Source of the DNA: a virus
Length of the DNA stretch: 39,169 nt
Direction: 5' to 3' (one strand)
IMG/VR virus record: IMGVR_UViG_3300015245_000718
Location: 1 to 39,169 of that record
A program made the position numbers and the translations under genes. The notes beneath the pieces were generated by a model. That model did no database searches, had not been told where the DNA came from, and saw nothing but the letters and a program-made list of their open reading frames with translations. Of the stretch, positions 20,845 through 29,544 are shown one piece after another (position 1 is the first letter of the stretch; each line of letters begins with the position of its first letter).

Positions 20845-22900
20845 CTTCTACCGCGATGCGAGGCTCGGACGGAGTACGAAGAACGAGGATGGCGATCTCA
20901 TCGTCGAGCTCGCCATGGCATCAGAGGAGCCTTACGAGCGGTGGTGGGGCGTCGAGATCCTCAAGATCAACGACAAGTCCGTGCGCCTTGAGCGACTCAA
21001 TGATGGCGCAAGCCTTCTCTTCAATCACGATTGGAACGATCTGCGCGGCGTGCATGTCGCGAAGTCGACGCGCGCAGACCCGGACAATGTGCTGCGCGGC
21101 AAGGTGCGAATTCAATCGGCGACCCAGGTCGGTCGAGATACCGTCGCGCTCGTCAAGAGCGGTGTCCTCACCAAATCGAGCGTGGGCTATCGGGTCCATA
21201 GGGTCATCGAAAAGGCCAAGACCAAGCAGGGTGAAGACAAGGAACGCGAGATTGATGGCGACGCCTTTGAGCGGATGATCCGATCACTCGAGGAGAGCGG
21301 AAATAGCACGCGAGCGGCCTTTTGCCGCGAACTCGACTCCGTCGCCGGACCGATTGATCGGTCGGAGGACGATCCGACCATCTACTACGTAGTTGATTGG
21401 GAGCCTCACGAGAATTCGCTCGTGACGATTCCCGCTGATCCCACCGTCGGGGTGGGGCGAGGCGCGCGCCAGCGTGGCGAGCCGAAATTGCGATTGATCC
21501 CCAAACAGAGTGAGGTTACTACGATGGACGAAGAACGTTCGGCGGCGGTTGATACAGCCGACGCTACCACTGGCGCGGCGGATCCCACCGCTGACATTCA
21601 GACTCGCGTCGTGCAGGCGTCTGCAGGCGGGGGCAGCGTCATCGATCATGAGAAGGGTCGCAAGGCCTCCATCATCAAGCTCGGCAAGCTCAACAAGATC
21701 GATCAGCGACAGGTCGATCGCTGGATCACTGAAGGCGCCAGTCTGAACCAGGTCGCAGATGACCTGGTGCTGATCCTCGGGGAACGTGGTGCGACCAATC
21801 CAGAGAGCGCTTCGCGCTTGGACCTGACGGCCAAGGAGACGCAACGCTATAGCCTGAGCCGTGCGATCCTGGCCGTCCGCGACAGCAACTGGAAGAAAGC
21901 CGGCTTCGAGGCGGAATCCAGCCGCGCGATCTGCGAGAAGCTCAACAAGGTTCCGGATCCGAATCGTTTCTATGTGCCATTCGAGGTGCAGCAGCGGGCG
22001 ATCGGCCCGGAAGTGATGGACATGGTCGTGCGCCACCTGGCCTCGAAAGGGGTCCTGTATCGCGACTTGACCTCTGCCGGCGCGAGCGGTTCACAGTTCC
22101 TGGTGAGCACCACAAATCTCGGATTCGTGGAACTCCTGCGCAATCTGTCCGTAATGCTACGGATGGGAACGACGGAACTGCCAGGCCTGCGTGACAACAT
22201 CACCATTCCGAAGCAGAGCGCGGCTGGCACGGCCTTCTGGCTCTCGACTGAAGCCACTGCAATCACGGAAAGCCAGCCGACCTTCCTCCAGCTCGCCTTG
22301 TCGCCGAAGAACGTCGGTGGCTACACCGAGATCTCCCGGCAGATGCTGCTGCAGTCAAGTCCGCAGGCGGAAGGTCTGGTCACGGCGGACCTCGCCGCGA
22401 TCGTCGCCCTCGCAATCGACGCGGCGGGCCTCAATGGTTCCGGCGCCGCGGGTCAGCCGCTGGGCATCATCGGGACAGCGGGCATCGGCTCGGTCCTTGG
22501 CACCACGCTCGGCTATCCGGGCATCGTCGAATTCCAGACGGACACGGCTGGCGGCAATGCTCTCTTCGATTCCTCGGGCTATGTCAGCACGCCAGCCGTA
22601 GCTGGTCTGCTGAAGCAACGGGTGAAGTTCACATCCACCGCCTCACCGATCTGGGAAGGGCAGCTGATCAATGGCCAGGTCGACGGCTATCGCGCCCTGG
22701 CATCGTTGCAAATGCCCGCAGCCAACATGCTGTTCGGCAATTTCGCGACGGTGCTGCTCGCTTCCTGGGGGGTCCTCGAGATCGAGGTCAATCCCTACGC
22801 AAACTTCCCGGCGGGTATCGTCGGGGTTCGCGCCATGGCCTCGGTCGACATCGGCGTGCGCTACCCGACGGCGTTCTCCCTCGCGACGACAATCACCTGA
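20834..22900 (+). CDS. Prohead protease-major capsid protein fusion (HK97 fold)
   Basis: This 688-residue gene joins two proteins that are separate in HK97. Residues 1-215 match prohead proteases, with the catalytic His65 in LLFNHDW, Ser115/Ser116 in LTKSSVGY and the family ending WEPHENSLVTIPADP. Residues about 231-350 are helical and charged, like a scaffolding delta domain. Residues about 360-688 match the HK97-type capsid protein (TIPKQSAAGTAFWLSTE, FGNFATVLLASWG). An internal ATG at 21524 with GTGAGG upstream could make the 458-residue capsid part alone. Confidence 0.9.
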   Translation: MISNFYRDARLGRSTKNEDGDLIVELAMASEEPYERWWGVEILKINDKSVRLERLNDGASLLFNHDWNDLRGVHVAKSTRADPDNVLRGKVRIQSATQVGRDTVALVKSGVLTKSSVGYRVHRVIEKAKTKQGEDKEREIDGDAFERMIRSLEESGNSTRAAFCRELDSVAGPIDRSEDDPTIYYVVDWEPHENSLVTIPADPTVGVGRGARQRGEPKLRLIPKQSEVTTMDEERSAAVDTADATTGAADPTADIQTRVVQASAGGGSVIDHEKGRKASIIKLGKLNKIDQRQVDRWITEGASLNQVADDLVLILGERGATNPESASRLDLTAKETQRYSLSRAILAVRDSNWKKAGFEAESSRAICEKLNKVPDPNRFYVPFEVQQRAIGPEVMDMVVRHLASKGVLYRDLTSAGASGSQFLVSTTNLGFVELLRNLSVMLRMGTTELPGLRDNITIPKQSAAGTAFWLSTEATAITESQPTFLQLALSPKNVGGYTEISRQMLLQSSPQAEGLVTADLAAIVALAIDAAGLNGSGAAGQPLGIIGTAGIGSVLGTTLGYPGIVEFQTDTAGGNALFDSSGYVSTPAVAGLLKQRVKFTSTASPIWEGQLINGQVDGYRALASLQMPAANMLFGNFATVLLASWGVLEIEVNPYANFPAGIVGVRAMASVDIGVRYPTAFSLATTIT

Positions 22901-22916
22901 GCTGACGTTTCAGCTC
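22899..22916 (+). promoter_or_regulatory. Hairpin at the end of the capsid gene
   Basis: GAGCTGA (22899-22905) pairs perfectly with TCAGCTC (22910-22916) around CGTT. It begins within the capsid stop codon region. Without a T-run it is more likely to stabilise the 3' end of abundant capsid mRNA or partly attenuate transcription than to terminate it. Confidence 0.45.
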
Positions 22917-22997
22917 GTCCCTCAATAACTGGATCAGCTAACGATGCTGCTCGCGGCAGGATCTCCTCTTGTCGCGGGCAGCTCTACGGAGACTCAA

Positions 22998-23333
22998 ATG
23001 GCTCAGGAAAAGATTGTGCGGGTGAAAGTCCTGCGTGGTTTTTATGCCAATCGGCAAGGCTCCTACGGCGTGTGCAATCCGGGAGACGTCATCGATCTCG
23101 ACCGCAACACGGCGGTGATGATGGTCGCCTCCGGAAAGGCGGAGGAGTCCAAGGAGGAAATGAAACACGATCCGCATTGGCAGCCGGACCGCATCAAGAA
23201 TCCGCCGCAAGATCCGGTGCAGTCGCAGATTGCCGCTCTGACTCAGGCGGTGGCCGCGCTCGGCGAACTCGTGAAGACGCTGGCCGCGCCCGCGGCGCCG
23301 GCGGATGAGGACGGCAAGAAGAAACGCGCCTGA
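22998..23333 (+). CDS. Small head-region protein
   Basis: The 111-residue protein starts MAQEKIVRVKVLRGFYANRQ and has a beta-rich N-terminus with YGVCNPGDVIDLDRNTA, a pattern seen in small phage proteins downstream of capsid genes. A proline-rich stretch and a helix rich in Ala (about 75-100) precede a basic tail. ACGGAGAC before this ATG serves as ribosome-binding site; an earlier ATG at 22944 gives a weaker N-terminus. Confidence 0.65.
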   Translation: MAQEKIVRVKVLRGFYANRQGSYGVCNPGDVIDLDRNTAVMMVASGKAEESKEEMKHDPHWQPDRIKNPPQDPVQSQIAALTQAVAALGELVKTLAAPAAPADEDGKKKRA

Positions 23334-23368
23334 AGTTCCTGCCTCACTTTTTTCGGAGGTCTAAGACA

Positions 23369-23731
23369 ATGCTTGGTAACGAAGCCACTGCCAGCACGAA
23401 GACGCAGATGCTGCCGGCCGCCTCGCGCGGAGCCGGTGCGGCCAATGGCGCCTACCTTGATGTGTCGCAGTTCGAGGGCGATCTCTGCTTCGTCTTCAAT
23501 ACCGGCGCCGTGACGGGCTCGGTCGCCTACAAGGTCCAGGATGCGGACGACACCGGCGGCACGAACGTCGCGGATGTCGCCGGCGCGACGCTCGCCGGAG
23601 TGCAGAATGCCGACGGCGCCATCGTGATCCGCAAAAGCGCTATCCGAAAGGCCGTGCGCGTGGTAGCGACGGTGACGGGCGGCCCGGTGCTCTGCTCGTC
23701 CACACTGGTGAGCCGTCCGAAGAATCTCTGA
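23369..23731 (+). CDS. Head decoration-type protein
   Basis: The 120-residue protein has ANGAYLDVSQFEGDLCFVFNTG and a chain of short strands (VAYKVQDADDTGGT, GAIVIRKSAIRKAVRVVATVTGG). It follows a strong ribosome-binding site (CGGAGG) and precedes the FII-like gene. Position and beta-rich make-up suggest a capsid-associated or decoration protein; lambda D itself is not recognisable. Confidence 0.6.
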   Translation: MLGNEATASTKTQMLPAASRGAGAANGAYLDVSQFEGDLCFVFNTGAVTGSVAYKVQDADDTGGTNVADVAGATLAGVQNADGAIVIRKSAIRKAVRVVATVTGGPVLCSSTLVSRPKNL

Positions 23732-24024
23732 TGCTCCAGACGGACGCGGACCGCCTGGAATCGCTCAAGGCTCTGGACGGTGAGATCGTTCTCGTGCAAG
23801 GCGGTCAGAACTTCTGGGCGATATTCGACAACGAGTTCGCCCTCCAGGAATTCGCGGCCGGTGGCCTTGAGGACCGCGCGCCCATGCTCCAGTGCAGGAC
23901 CTCGGACGTTGAGGCATTGAAGATCGGCAAAGACACGGCGCTGCGCATTCGTGGAAATCCATTTACCGTACGTCGCCATGAGCCTGACGGTACAGGGATG
24001 AGCCGACTCATCCTGAACTCCTGA
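23731..24024 (+). CDS. Head-tail attachment protein, lambda FII-like
   Basis: The 97-residue protein ends FTVRRHEPDGTGMSRLILNS, a pattern of small head-tail attachment proteins (lambda gpFII type). It is expected to close the head and form the docking site for the tail. It starts at the A of the preceding stop (1-bp overlap) and stops overlapping the next ATG. Confidence 0.7.
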   Translation: MLQTDADRLESLKALDGEIVLVQGGQNFWAIFDNEFALQEFAAGGLEDRAPMLQCRTSDVEALKIGKDTALRIRGNPFTVRRHEPDGTGMSRLILNS

Positions 24025-24482
24025 TGCCGACTCATCGCGTACAGCAGATCATGGATGCGATCGTGGCCGCTGCGGTTGCGAACGGCACATTCGGTCAGAA
24101 CGTATTCATTCAGCGCACGCTCTCACTCTCGGAATACGACGGGGAGTTGCCGGCGCTCTGCGTCATGTACGGCGATGATGATCCGTTCTCCGAACTCGGC
24201 AATGACAACATGGCGTTCATCGACAGCCTTGCGGCCTTCGAGCTGACACCCTATGTGAAGGCCGATAACGAGAAGGCGCTCGCCACCGCGCTCCTCGAGA
24301 TGCGCCGGCAGATCCATATAACTTTGATGGCCGATGCCACGCTCGGCCTCGGCTTTGTTTTCGGCGTGCGCTACGGCGGCGCGGAGAAGCCCAACATCAG
24401 CCAGGAGGGCGGACGCCTGGCGGGCGCCCAGCTCAATCGCTGGTTCGTCCCGTATCGCATGAACATCACCGATCCAAGTTGA
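24024..24482 (+). CDS. Tail terminator protein, gpU-like
   Basis: The 152-residue protein has an N-terminal helix (HRVQQIMDAIVAAAVA), the beta segment LPALCVMYGDDDPF, a central helix (KALATALLEMRRQIHITL) and a C-terminal strand pair (LNRWFVPYRMNIT), as in gpU/minor tail terminators. It caps the tail tube and sets the point at which the head joins. Position directly before the tube protein supports this. Confidence 0.75.
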   Translation: MPTHRVQQIMDAIVAAAVANGTFGQNVFIQRTLSLSEYDGELPALCVMYGDDDPFSELGNDNMAFIDSLAAFELTPYVKADNEKALATALLEMRRQIHITLMADATLGLGFVFGVRYGGAEKPNISQEGGRLAGAQLNRWFVPYRMNITDPS

Positions 24483-24491
24483 GGAGAACCG

Positions 24492-25439
24492 ATGGGCGGA
24501 CTGCGACTCAGTAACGAGGTCATCCTCGCGAAGACGGAGACGACCTACAACACCGACGCCGTCCCGGTGGCGGGCACCAATGCAATCCTGGTGCGTAACG
24601 TCGACATGAAGCCCGAGGGGCTGCGCATGGTCGATCGCGAGGCCATTCGCGGGAGCCTGGGTCAGCTGCAGAAGATCTATGGCGGTCAGCTCAAGCGCAT
24701 CACCTTCGAGTGCGAGGTGAAGGGCTCCGGTGCGGCTGGCACGGCTCCTGAAATCGGTCCGCTGATCGAAGCCTGTGGGTTCGACGAGGCGCTCGCCGGC
24801 GGCGTGTCGGCGACCTACAAGCCAGAATCAGCCGCGCACGAGTCCATCACGATCTACTACTTCGAGGGTGGCCGAAAGCGCCATATCCTCACGGGCTGCC
24901 GCGGCACCTTCACGATGCGCCTGGATGCCGGCGGGATCCTGCTCCTCTCCTTCGAATTTGTCGGACACTTCAACGAGCCGACCGATCAAACCCAACCTTC
25001 GCCGACCTACAACTCCCAGGTGCCCAAGGCCGCGCTCGGTCTCACGGTGTCCGTCAATGGTGTCACCGCCATCGTCGCCAAGTCCTGGCAGTTCGTGCTG
25101 AACAATACCCTGGCGTTGCCCCCGAGCATGGCGGCCGCCGACGGGTACGGCGAGGTCATCATCACCAAGCGCGACGTGACTGGCGAGATCGTCATCGAGT
25201 CCGAGCTCGATAGCGTGATAGATATCGATGCGCTCTTTTCAGGAGGCACCCGGTTCGCCTTCGCCTCCGGGACCATTGGCGGCACCGCGGGCAATCGCGT
25301 GACCGTGACGACGCCGGCGAGCAGCACCTACGTCACCGACCAGGAGCTGCAGGACGCCGACGGCCTGCGCTTGCGGCGGGTTCCCCTTGCGGTGGATGAC
25401 TCGACCGCCGATCAAGAGCTGTCAGTCGTATTCACATAA
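24492..25439 (+). CDS. Major tail tube protein
   Basis: The 315-residue protein has features of phage tube proteins: LRLSNEVILAKTETTYNTDA at the start, alternating beta segments, and an Ig-like C-terminal part (about 180-315) including VIESELDSVIDIDALFSGG. AGGAGA lies upstream of the ATG, one of the strongest ribosome-binding sites in the operon, as expected for the most abundant tail protein. It lies between the terminator and chaperone genes. Confidence 0.85.
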   Translation: MGGLRLSNEVILAKTETTYNTDAVPVAGTNAILVRNVDMKPEGLRMVDREAIRGSLGQLQKIYGGQLKRITFECEVKGSGAAGTAPEIGPLIEACGFDEALAGGVSATYKPESAAHESITIYYFEGGRKRHILTGCRGTFTMRLDAGGILLLSFEFVGHFNEPTDQTQPSPTYNSQVPKAALGLTVSVNGVTAIVAKSWQFVLNNTLALPPSMAAADGYGEVIITKRDVTGEIVIESELDSVIDIDALFSGGTRFAFASGTIGGTAGNRVTVTTPASSTYVTDQELQDADGLRLRRVPLAVDDSTADQELSVVFT

Positions 25440-25442
25440 GCC

Positions 25443-25784
25443 ATGGAACTCAATGGCAAGATCCTGCCGCAGTGGATCGACGTCGAGACCGACGGCGAAA
25501 AGCTGCAATTCCTCTGCGCGCCCCTCACCTCCGCGCAGTTCCTCAATCTGATCCCGCACTTCAATCTCACCGTCAATAACTGGACTGGCGATGGCACGCT
25601 GCTTGCGTGCAAGTACGCGGTCCGCGATTGGCGCGGGATTACCCACGATGGCCAGCCGGTCCCCTACACGGAACGCGATCTCGAGCGGTTCTTCGAACCG
25701 ATGGAACGCCATACGATCCTGCGCGGTCTGGCAACACAGATCACGCTGCGATCGAGTCTCACGGAGATCGAAAGAAAAAACTGA
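25443..25784 (+). CDS. Tail assembly chaperone G
   Basis: The 113-residue protein is the zero-frame product, ending LTEIERKN before TGA at 25782. It is acidic and mixed alpha/beta as in gpG analogues. With the frameshifted GT product it binds the tape measure and recruits tube subunits. The gene starts 3 bp after the tube stop, so translation is coupled. Confidence 0.8.
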   Translation: MELNGKILPQWIDVETDGEKLQFLCAPLTSAQFLNLIPHFNLTVNNWTGDGTLLACKYAVRDWRGITHDGQPVPYTERDLERFFEPMERHTILRGLATQITLRSSLTEIERKN

Positions 25785-26080
25785 TCCTGGCCGTTGCCTG
25801 CGCCACTGATCCCAACTGGGCGCGCTGCGGTCAGTGCGATTGCGTCGACGGTGTTTCGCCGATTGCAAATCGCTGGGAAATAAAGGGCGTCCTCTCCACC
25901 GACCGCTGTCCGCGCAGAAGCCTCCCCTCCTCAATCTGGTTCTGGACGGACCTCTTCCAGCATTACCGCGGGCAGCATCTTTGGACTGCCGGCGGCATTG
26001 CCGATCAGCCGGAGATTTATCTCGAGGCCATGCGCGTCATCGAACACTGGATTACGGAGCTGAGCAAACCCGATGCCTGA
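25443..26080 (+). CDS. Tail assembly chaperone GT (-1 frameshift product)
   Basis: Slipping back one base on the heptamer at 25775-25781 joins G to the downstream frame. The fused protein has about 212 residues. The T part begins KLILAVACATDPNWARCG and contains four cysteines in 17 residues, then a WEIKGV segment and a helical C-terminus (LEAMRVIEHWITEL). The T frame has no start of its own that matches the family. The GT fusion is a conserved feature of long-tailed phages. Confidence 0.85.
25775..25781 (+). promoter_or_regulatory. Programmed -1 ribosomal slippery site A AAA AAC
   Basis: The heptamer fits X XXY YYZ and is in phase with gene G (codons AGA AAA AAC), directly followed by the TGA stop of G. 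The -1 frame is open for another 99 codons. A stop codon right after the slip site, with GC-rich DNA beyond, should further slow ribosomes. Confidence 0.88.
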
Positions 26081-27764
26081 CGTCAAAGCCAGCGTTGCCA
26101 TCGTTGGCGAAAACCAGGTGGCTGCGGCCTTTCGTGGTGCGGTACGCGATGCGCAGTCCGCCGCGGACCGCATGTCGAGCCTCTTCAAGACAGCGTTTGC
26201 AGGCATCTCGGTGGCGGCGATCGCCGGCCTCGTCAAGCAAACGATCAATCTCGGCGAGCAGATCGGCCTGGCTGCACAGAAGGCGGGACTCGGCACCAAG
26301 GACTTCAGCGAGCTCGCCTACGCCGCCAAGCGCGACAACATAGAAATCGAGGCCTTGAGCAAAGCCTTCAAGGCGATGCAGGTCTCGCTGTCGAATGCCT
26401 CCCAGGGCGGCAAAGATCAGACGCTGACGCTCCATGCCCTCGGCCTTGAGTTCAAGGACCTTCAGGGTCTGAAGCCCGACCAGCAGTTCGAGCTCCTGGC
26501 GCAGCGGATCAGCGAGCTCAAGGATCCCGCCGATCGCACTCGCGCGTCAGTGGAACTGTTCGGTAAAGCCGGCGCGGACCTGTTGCCGATGTTCGAGAAG
26601 GGCGCCGCCGGCATACGCAAAGCCAGGGAGGAGGCCAAGCAGCTCGGGCAATCTTTCGATGAGACGACGATCAATCATCTGCGTGAAGCGGAGGAGGCCG
26701 GCAAGAAACTTGAGGCCTCCTGGGGCGCATTCGCAGTCACGATGACCGCGAAAGTGTCTCCAGCTATTGCGTCGGTACTCGACAAGCTTCGCATCATGGC
26801 CGGCGGTGCGAGCCAAATCGAGAGTCTCAAGGGGCAAATCGAAGATCTGGAACAAACCGGCGCGCGTCTTGCCAATTGGGATCCGCAGGGCTTCGCACGT
26901 ATTCTGAAGCAGATTTCCGCAGCCAAGCAGCAATTGTTCGAGCTCGAGCAGGCTCGGCTTACTGCAGAGCATCCCGACCGCCGCTCCATGCCAGGCGCTC
27001 AGGAACAGAAGGCGCCGGGGTTTGCCGCGGCCAGTGCCGCCGAGAACGCCGCGAAAGAGGCTAAGAAGTGGAACGACTGGTTCACCAAGCAGCGCCACGA
27101 CACGGAGGACAAGTTCGACGCCGCCTACATCGAGAAGTCGGTCGACACCGAAGCGGCGGCCGCCGAGCGCAAGAACGATGTCTATTTCCAGGCGATGAAG
27201 GAGCGGCGTGACGGCGAGCTCGCGGCGGAGAAGTATCAGACGGAGCAGCTGCGCAACTTCTATGAGCAAGTCTTCGAAGACGTGCGCATGAGCGGCACGT
27301 ATTCGTTCAAGCAGCTGGGTAAAGCAATCCTCGCGGAGCTCGCGAATCGTCAAATCCTCAAGGCGATAGATACCATCAGCACTGCGCTCGCGCATGTTGG
27401 CGGGGGCAAGTCAGGCGGTGGCGGCGGGTTCTGGAACTCGCTTGGTTCATTGTTCGCCAGCGTCATCGGCGGCGGTAGTTCGGGCGGTGGCGGTGGCAGC
27501 GGCGGTAGTGGTGGAGTGCCGGCCTACGCCACTGGAGGCTCGTTCACCGTAGGCGGTCGCGGCGGTACGGACGCAAACCTCGTGGCCTTTCGCGCGACAC
27601 GCGGCGAGCGCGTGAGCATTTCGCCCGACGGCGGTGGTGGTGCTGTCCACATAACCAATAACGTTACGCAGAGAGAGGGCGAGAACGGGCTGGCATTGGC
27701 CGAACGCGTGTCGGATATCACGATCGCGCGGATGAGGGATCTAAAGCGACGTGGCAGGTTCTGA
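26073..27764 (+). CDS. Tape measure protein
   Basis: The 563-residue protein has the features of tape measures: long helical stretches, a hydrophobic segment (about 45-60, FAGISVAAIAGLV), many Ala/Lys/Glu heptads and glycine-rich linkers near the C-terminus (about 448-490). It ends with a conserved HITNNVTQREGENG-type segment and a basic tail. By the usual 1.5 angstrom per residue, a tail of about 85 nm is expected. It overlaps the T frame by 8 bp and the next gene by 1 bp. Confidence 0.88.
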   Translation: MPDVKASVAIVGENQVAAAFRGAVRDAQSAADRMSSLFKTAFAGISVAAIAGLVKQTINLGEQIGLAAQKAGLGTKDFSELAYAAKRDNIEIEALSKAFKAMQVSLSNASQGGKDQTLTLHALGLEFKDLQGLKPDQQFELLAQRISELKDPADRTRASVELFGKAGADLLPMFEKGAAGIRKAREEAKQLGQSFDETTINHLREAEEAGKKLEASWGAFAVTMTAKVSPAIASVLDKLRIMAGGASQIESLKGQIEDLEQTGARLANWDPQGFARILKQISAAKQQLFELEQARLTAEHPDRRSMPGAQEQKAPGFAAASAAENAAKEAKKWNDWFTKQRHDTEDKFDAAYIEKSVDTEAAAAERKNDVYFQAMKERRDGELAAEKYQTEQLRNFYEQVFEDVRMSGTYSFKQLGKAILAELANRQILKAIDTISTALAHVGGGKSGGGGGFWNSLGSLFASVIGGGSSGGGGGSGGSGGVPAYATGGSFTVGGRGGTDANLVAFRATRGERVSISPDGGGGAVHITNNVTQREGENGLALAERVSDITIARMRDLKRRGRF

Positions 27765-29368
27765 TGACTGATCTCATCTTCCCGCCAAGTGTCCGCATAT
27801 CAAGATCCAGGGTGGATCTGGTTTCGAACACTGCGGCCTCGCGGTCCATCTTCACCGGAGCCACGCGCAGCGTGTCGCGGGCGGGCGATCGTATGCGGAT
27901 TGCTCTCGCCACCACCGCGGCTAGTGATCGCGAGACGTACTCGAGCCGCGCTGCGCTCAAATCCTTGCGCGCTGCACTGCGTGGCATGGGTAATCGTTGC
28001 TACGTGTTCGATCCGTCTTATGCGATCCGCGGATCTTTTCCTGCTGCCGAGCTGATCCCGAATAACGACTTCTCTAATGGCACAAACGGTTGGAATTCGG
28101 TCAACGCCGCGTTGACGGTTAGCGATCGAGTCATGCGCGTCACGGCGACGACGCCTGCGGCCAACGTATCGCTTTACCAGAGTATTGCATTGCCGGTTCT
28201 TTATGCACCTTTTGTTCTGCGTTCCATGATCATGGATGGCGCGCAATCTGCCGGCCGAACGATTGGCGTGGCAACAAACGGCAGCATACAACAGGTTAAC
28301 GATTATCAGACTTTGCGTGGCCTTAGAACCGCCAGTTTCGTAGCCGTCAGCAATAGCCCGCAGAATCAGTACCCTGCTGTGTTTGCCGATTCGAGTGGAT
28401 TCTCCGCCGGAGCCTATGTATCCGTTCCGTGGTGCTCACTCTCGAGATGCGCATTCGTCGACAACGCTCCGAACCAATTCACACAATCGGACGCCATTGA
28501 TCACGCGGACTGGACCAAGCTCGGATCGACAGTAGACGCGAACGCATTCACGACCTTTGATGGATCGGTCACGGGCGAGCGCATCAGGGAAGACACCTCG
28601 ACGGGCAGTCATTCTGTCCATCAGGACGAAACCAAGCCTGCAGCTGCCGAAGAATGGTGTCTGGCCGGTGCGTTTCGAATCGGCTCCGATAGTAATGCGC
28701 GGACCCGGGTGTGCCTGCGCGTGCAGGACACTTCGACCACGGATTTCTTCCAGGCGATCTTTGACGTTAGCGGCGGTACAGTCGTCTCGACATCCACGAC
28801 GGGCGTGGCGGCCAACGCTCGCTCCTTCATCCGGTCGTTGGGAAGTGGCTGGTGGTACTGCGCAGTGGTTGGGACGACGGATACCGAAACCACTGTGCGC
28901 GGGCGCGTTCTACTTGTGCAGAGTGGAACGACGGTTTCTTATACCGGCGTGACGACTGGCGATATCGGCGTCGGCCGGATGGCTTTCGCGAAATCGTCAA
29001 CGCCGATTCGTCTCGGGCAGACCACCACGGTCACCGATTCTGATGGTGTGCCGCAGACGGGTTCTTCTCTGTACCTCAAAGGTCTGCCCGTCAGCATCAA
29101 TGGATTGGTGCTTCCCGGCGACTTGTTTGAGATCCCGACTTCCGGGCTGCATCGTGCCACGACGCCGTTGAATTCTGACGCGGCTAGCTTGGGTTATCTG
29201 CAATTCGAGCCAAACCTCCGGAGCGCAGGTATCACGGACAATACCCCCGTCATCTTCCAGACTCCGATGGCGCGCTGCGTTCTTGCCGACAACGAAGGCG
29301 GATGGAGCGACGAAGCGGGCGGTCTCAGTGATTTCGATTTCGTGTTCGAGGAGTCGCTCGACGCATGA
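27764..29368 (+). CDS. Distal tail protein with inserted carbohydrate-binding-like modules
   Basis: The 534-residue protein has a split scaffold: residues 1-95 (DLVSNTAASRSIFTGATR, YVFDPSYAIRG) and from about 420 to the end (GSSLYLKGLPVSINGLV, FDFVFEES). Between them lie two insertions resembling carbohydrate-binding modules: ELIPNNDFSNGTNGW (about 96-230) and DHADWTKLGSTVDANAF with GERIREDTSTGSHS (about 240-410). In other phages such insertions help to bind cell-wall sugars. It follows the tape measure, the position of distal tail or minor tail proteins. Confidence 0.8.
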   Translation: MTDLIFPPSVRISRSRVDLVSNTAASRSIFTGATRSVSRAGDRMRIALATTAASDRETYSSRAALKSLRAALRGMGNRCYVFDPSYAIRGSFPAAELIPNNDFSNGTNGWNSVNAALTVSDRVMRVTATTPAANVSLYQSIALPVLYAPFVLRSMIMDGAQSAGRTIGVATNGSIQQVNDYQTLRGLRTASFVAVSNSPQNQYPAVFADSSGFSAGAYVSVPWCSLSRCAFVDNAPNQFTQSDAIDHADWTKLGSTVDANAFTTFDGSVTGERIREDTSTGSHSVHQDETKPAAAEEWCLAGAFRIGSDSNARTRVCLRVQDTSTTDFFQAIFDVSGGTVVSTSTTGVAANARSFIRSLGSGWWYCAVVGTTDTETTVRGRVLLVQSGTTVSYTGVTTGDIGVGRMAFAKSSTPIRLGQTTTVTDSDGVPQTGSSLYLKGLPVSINGLVLPGDLFEIPTSGLHRATTPLNSDAASLGYLQFEPNLRSAGITDNTPVIFQTPMARCVLADNEGGWSDEAGGLSDFDFVFEESLDA

Positions 29369-29544
29369 GATACGAGGTCACGATTTGGTTTCTCAGTCCG
29401 CTCGCCGAATGGGGCAATCGCGCGCCGGCCGCCAATGAGATCTTGGTGCGGCGTCGTTTTCGTTGGCGATTGTGGGCGCAGGCCTGGGCGGCGAATGCAA
29501 TCAGGGGATGGAAGTATGTGGCCTATGAGGTAAAGCGCGTGTGA
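29365..29544 (+). CDS. Small tail-cluster protein (59 aa)
   Basis: The frame starts MRYEVTIWFLSPLAEWGNR and is rich in Trp and Arg with an amphipathic helix (FRWRLWAQAWAANAIRGW). Its ATG overlaps the distal tail stop (ATGA) and its stop overlaps the next GTG (GTGA), so the gap between the two tail genes is precisely filled. No family recognised. Confidence 0.65.
   Translation: MRYEVTIWFLSPLAEWGNRAPAANEILVRRRFRWRLWAQAWAANAIRGWKYVAYEVKRV

Noticed and set aside
21284-22036. 250-codon minus-strand frame over the capsid gene
   Set aside because: Opposite the protease-capsid coding region; a shadow of its codon bias.
26547-27395. 282-codon minus-strand frame over the tape measure
   Set aside because: Leucine/arginine-rich mirror of a helical protein; no start signals.
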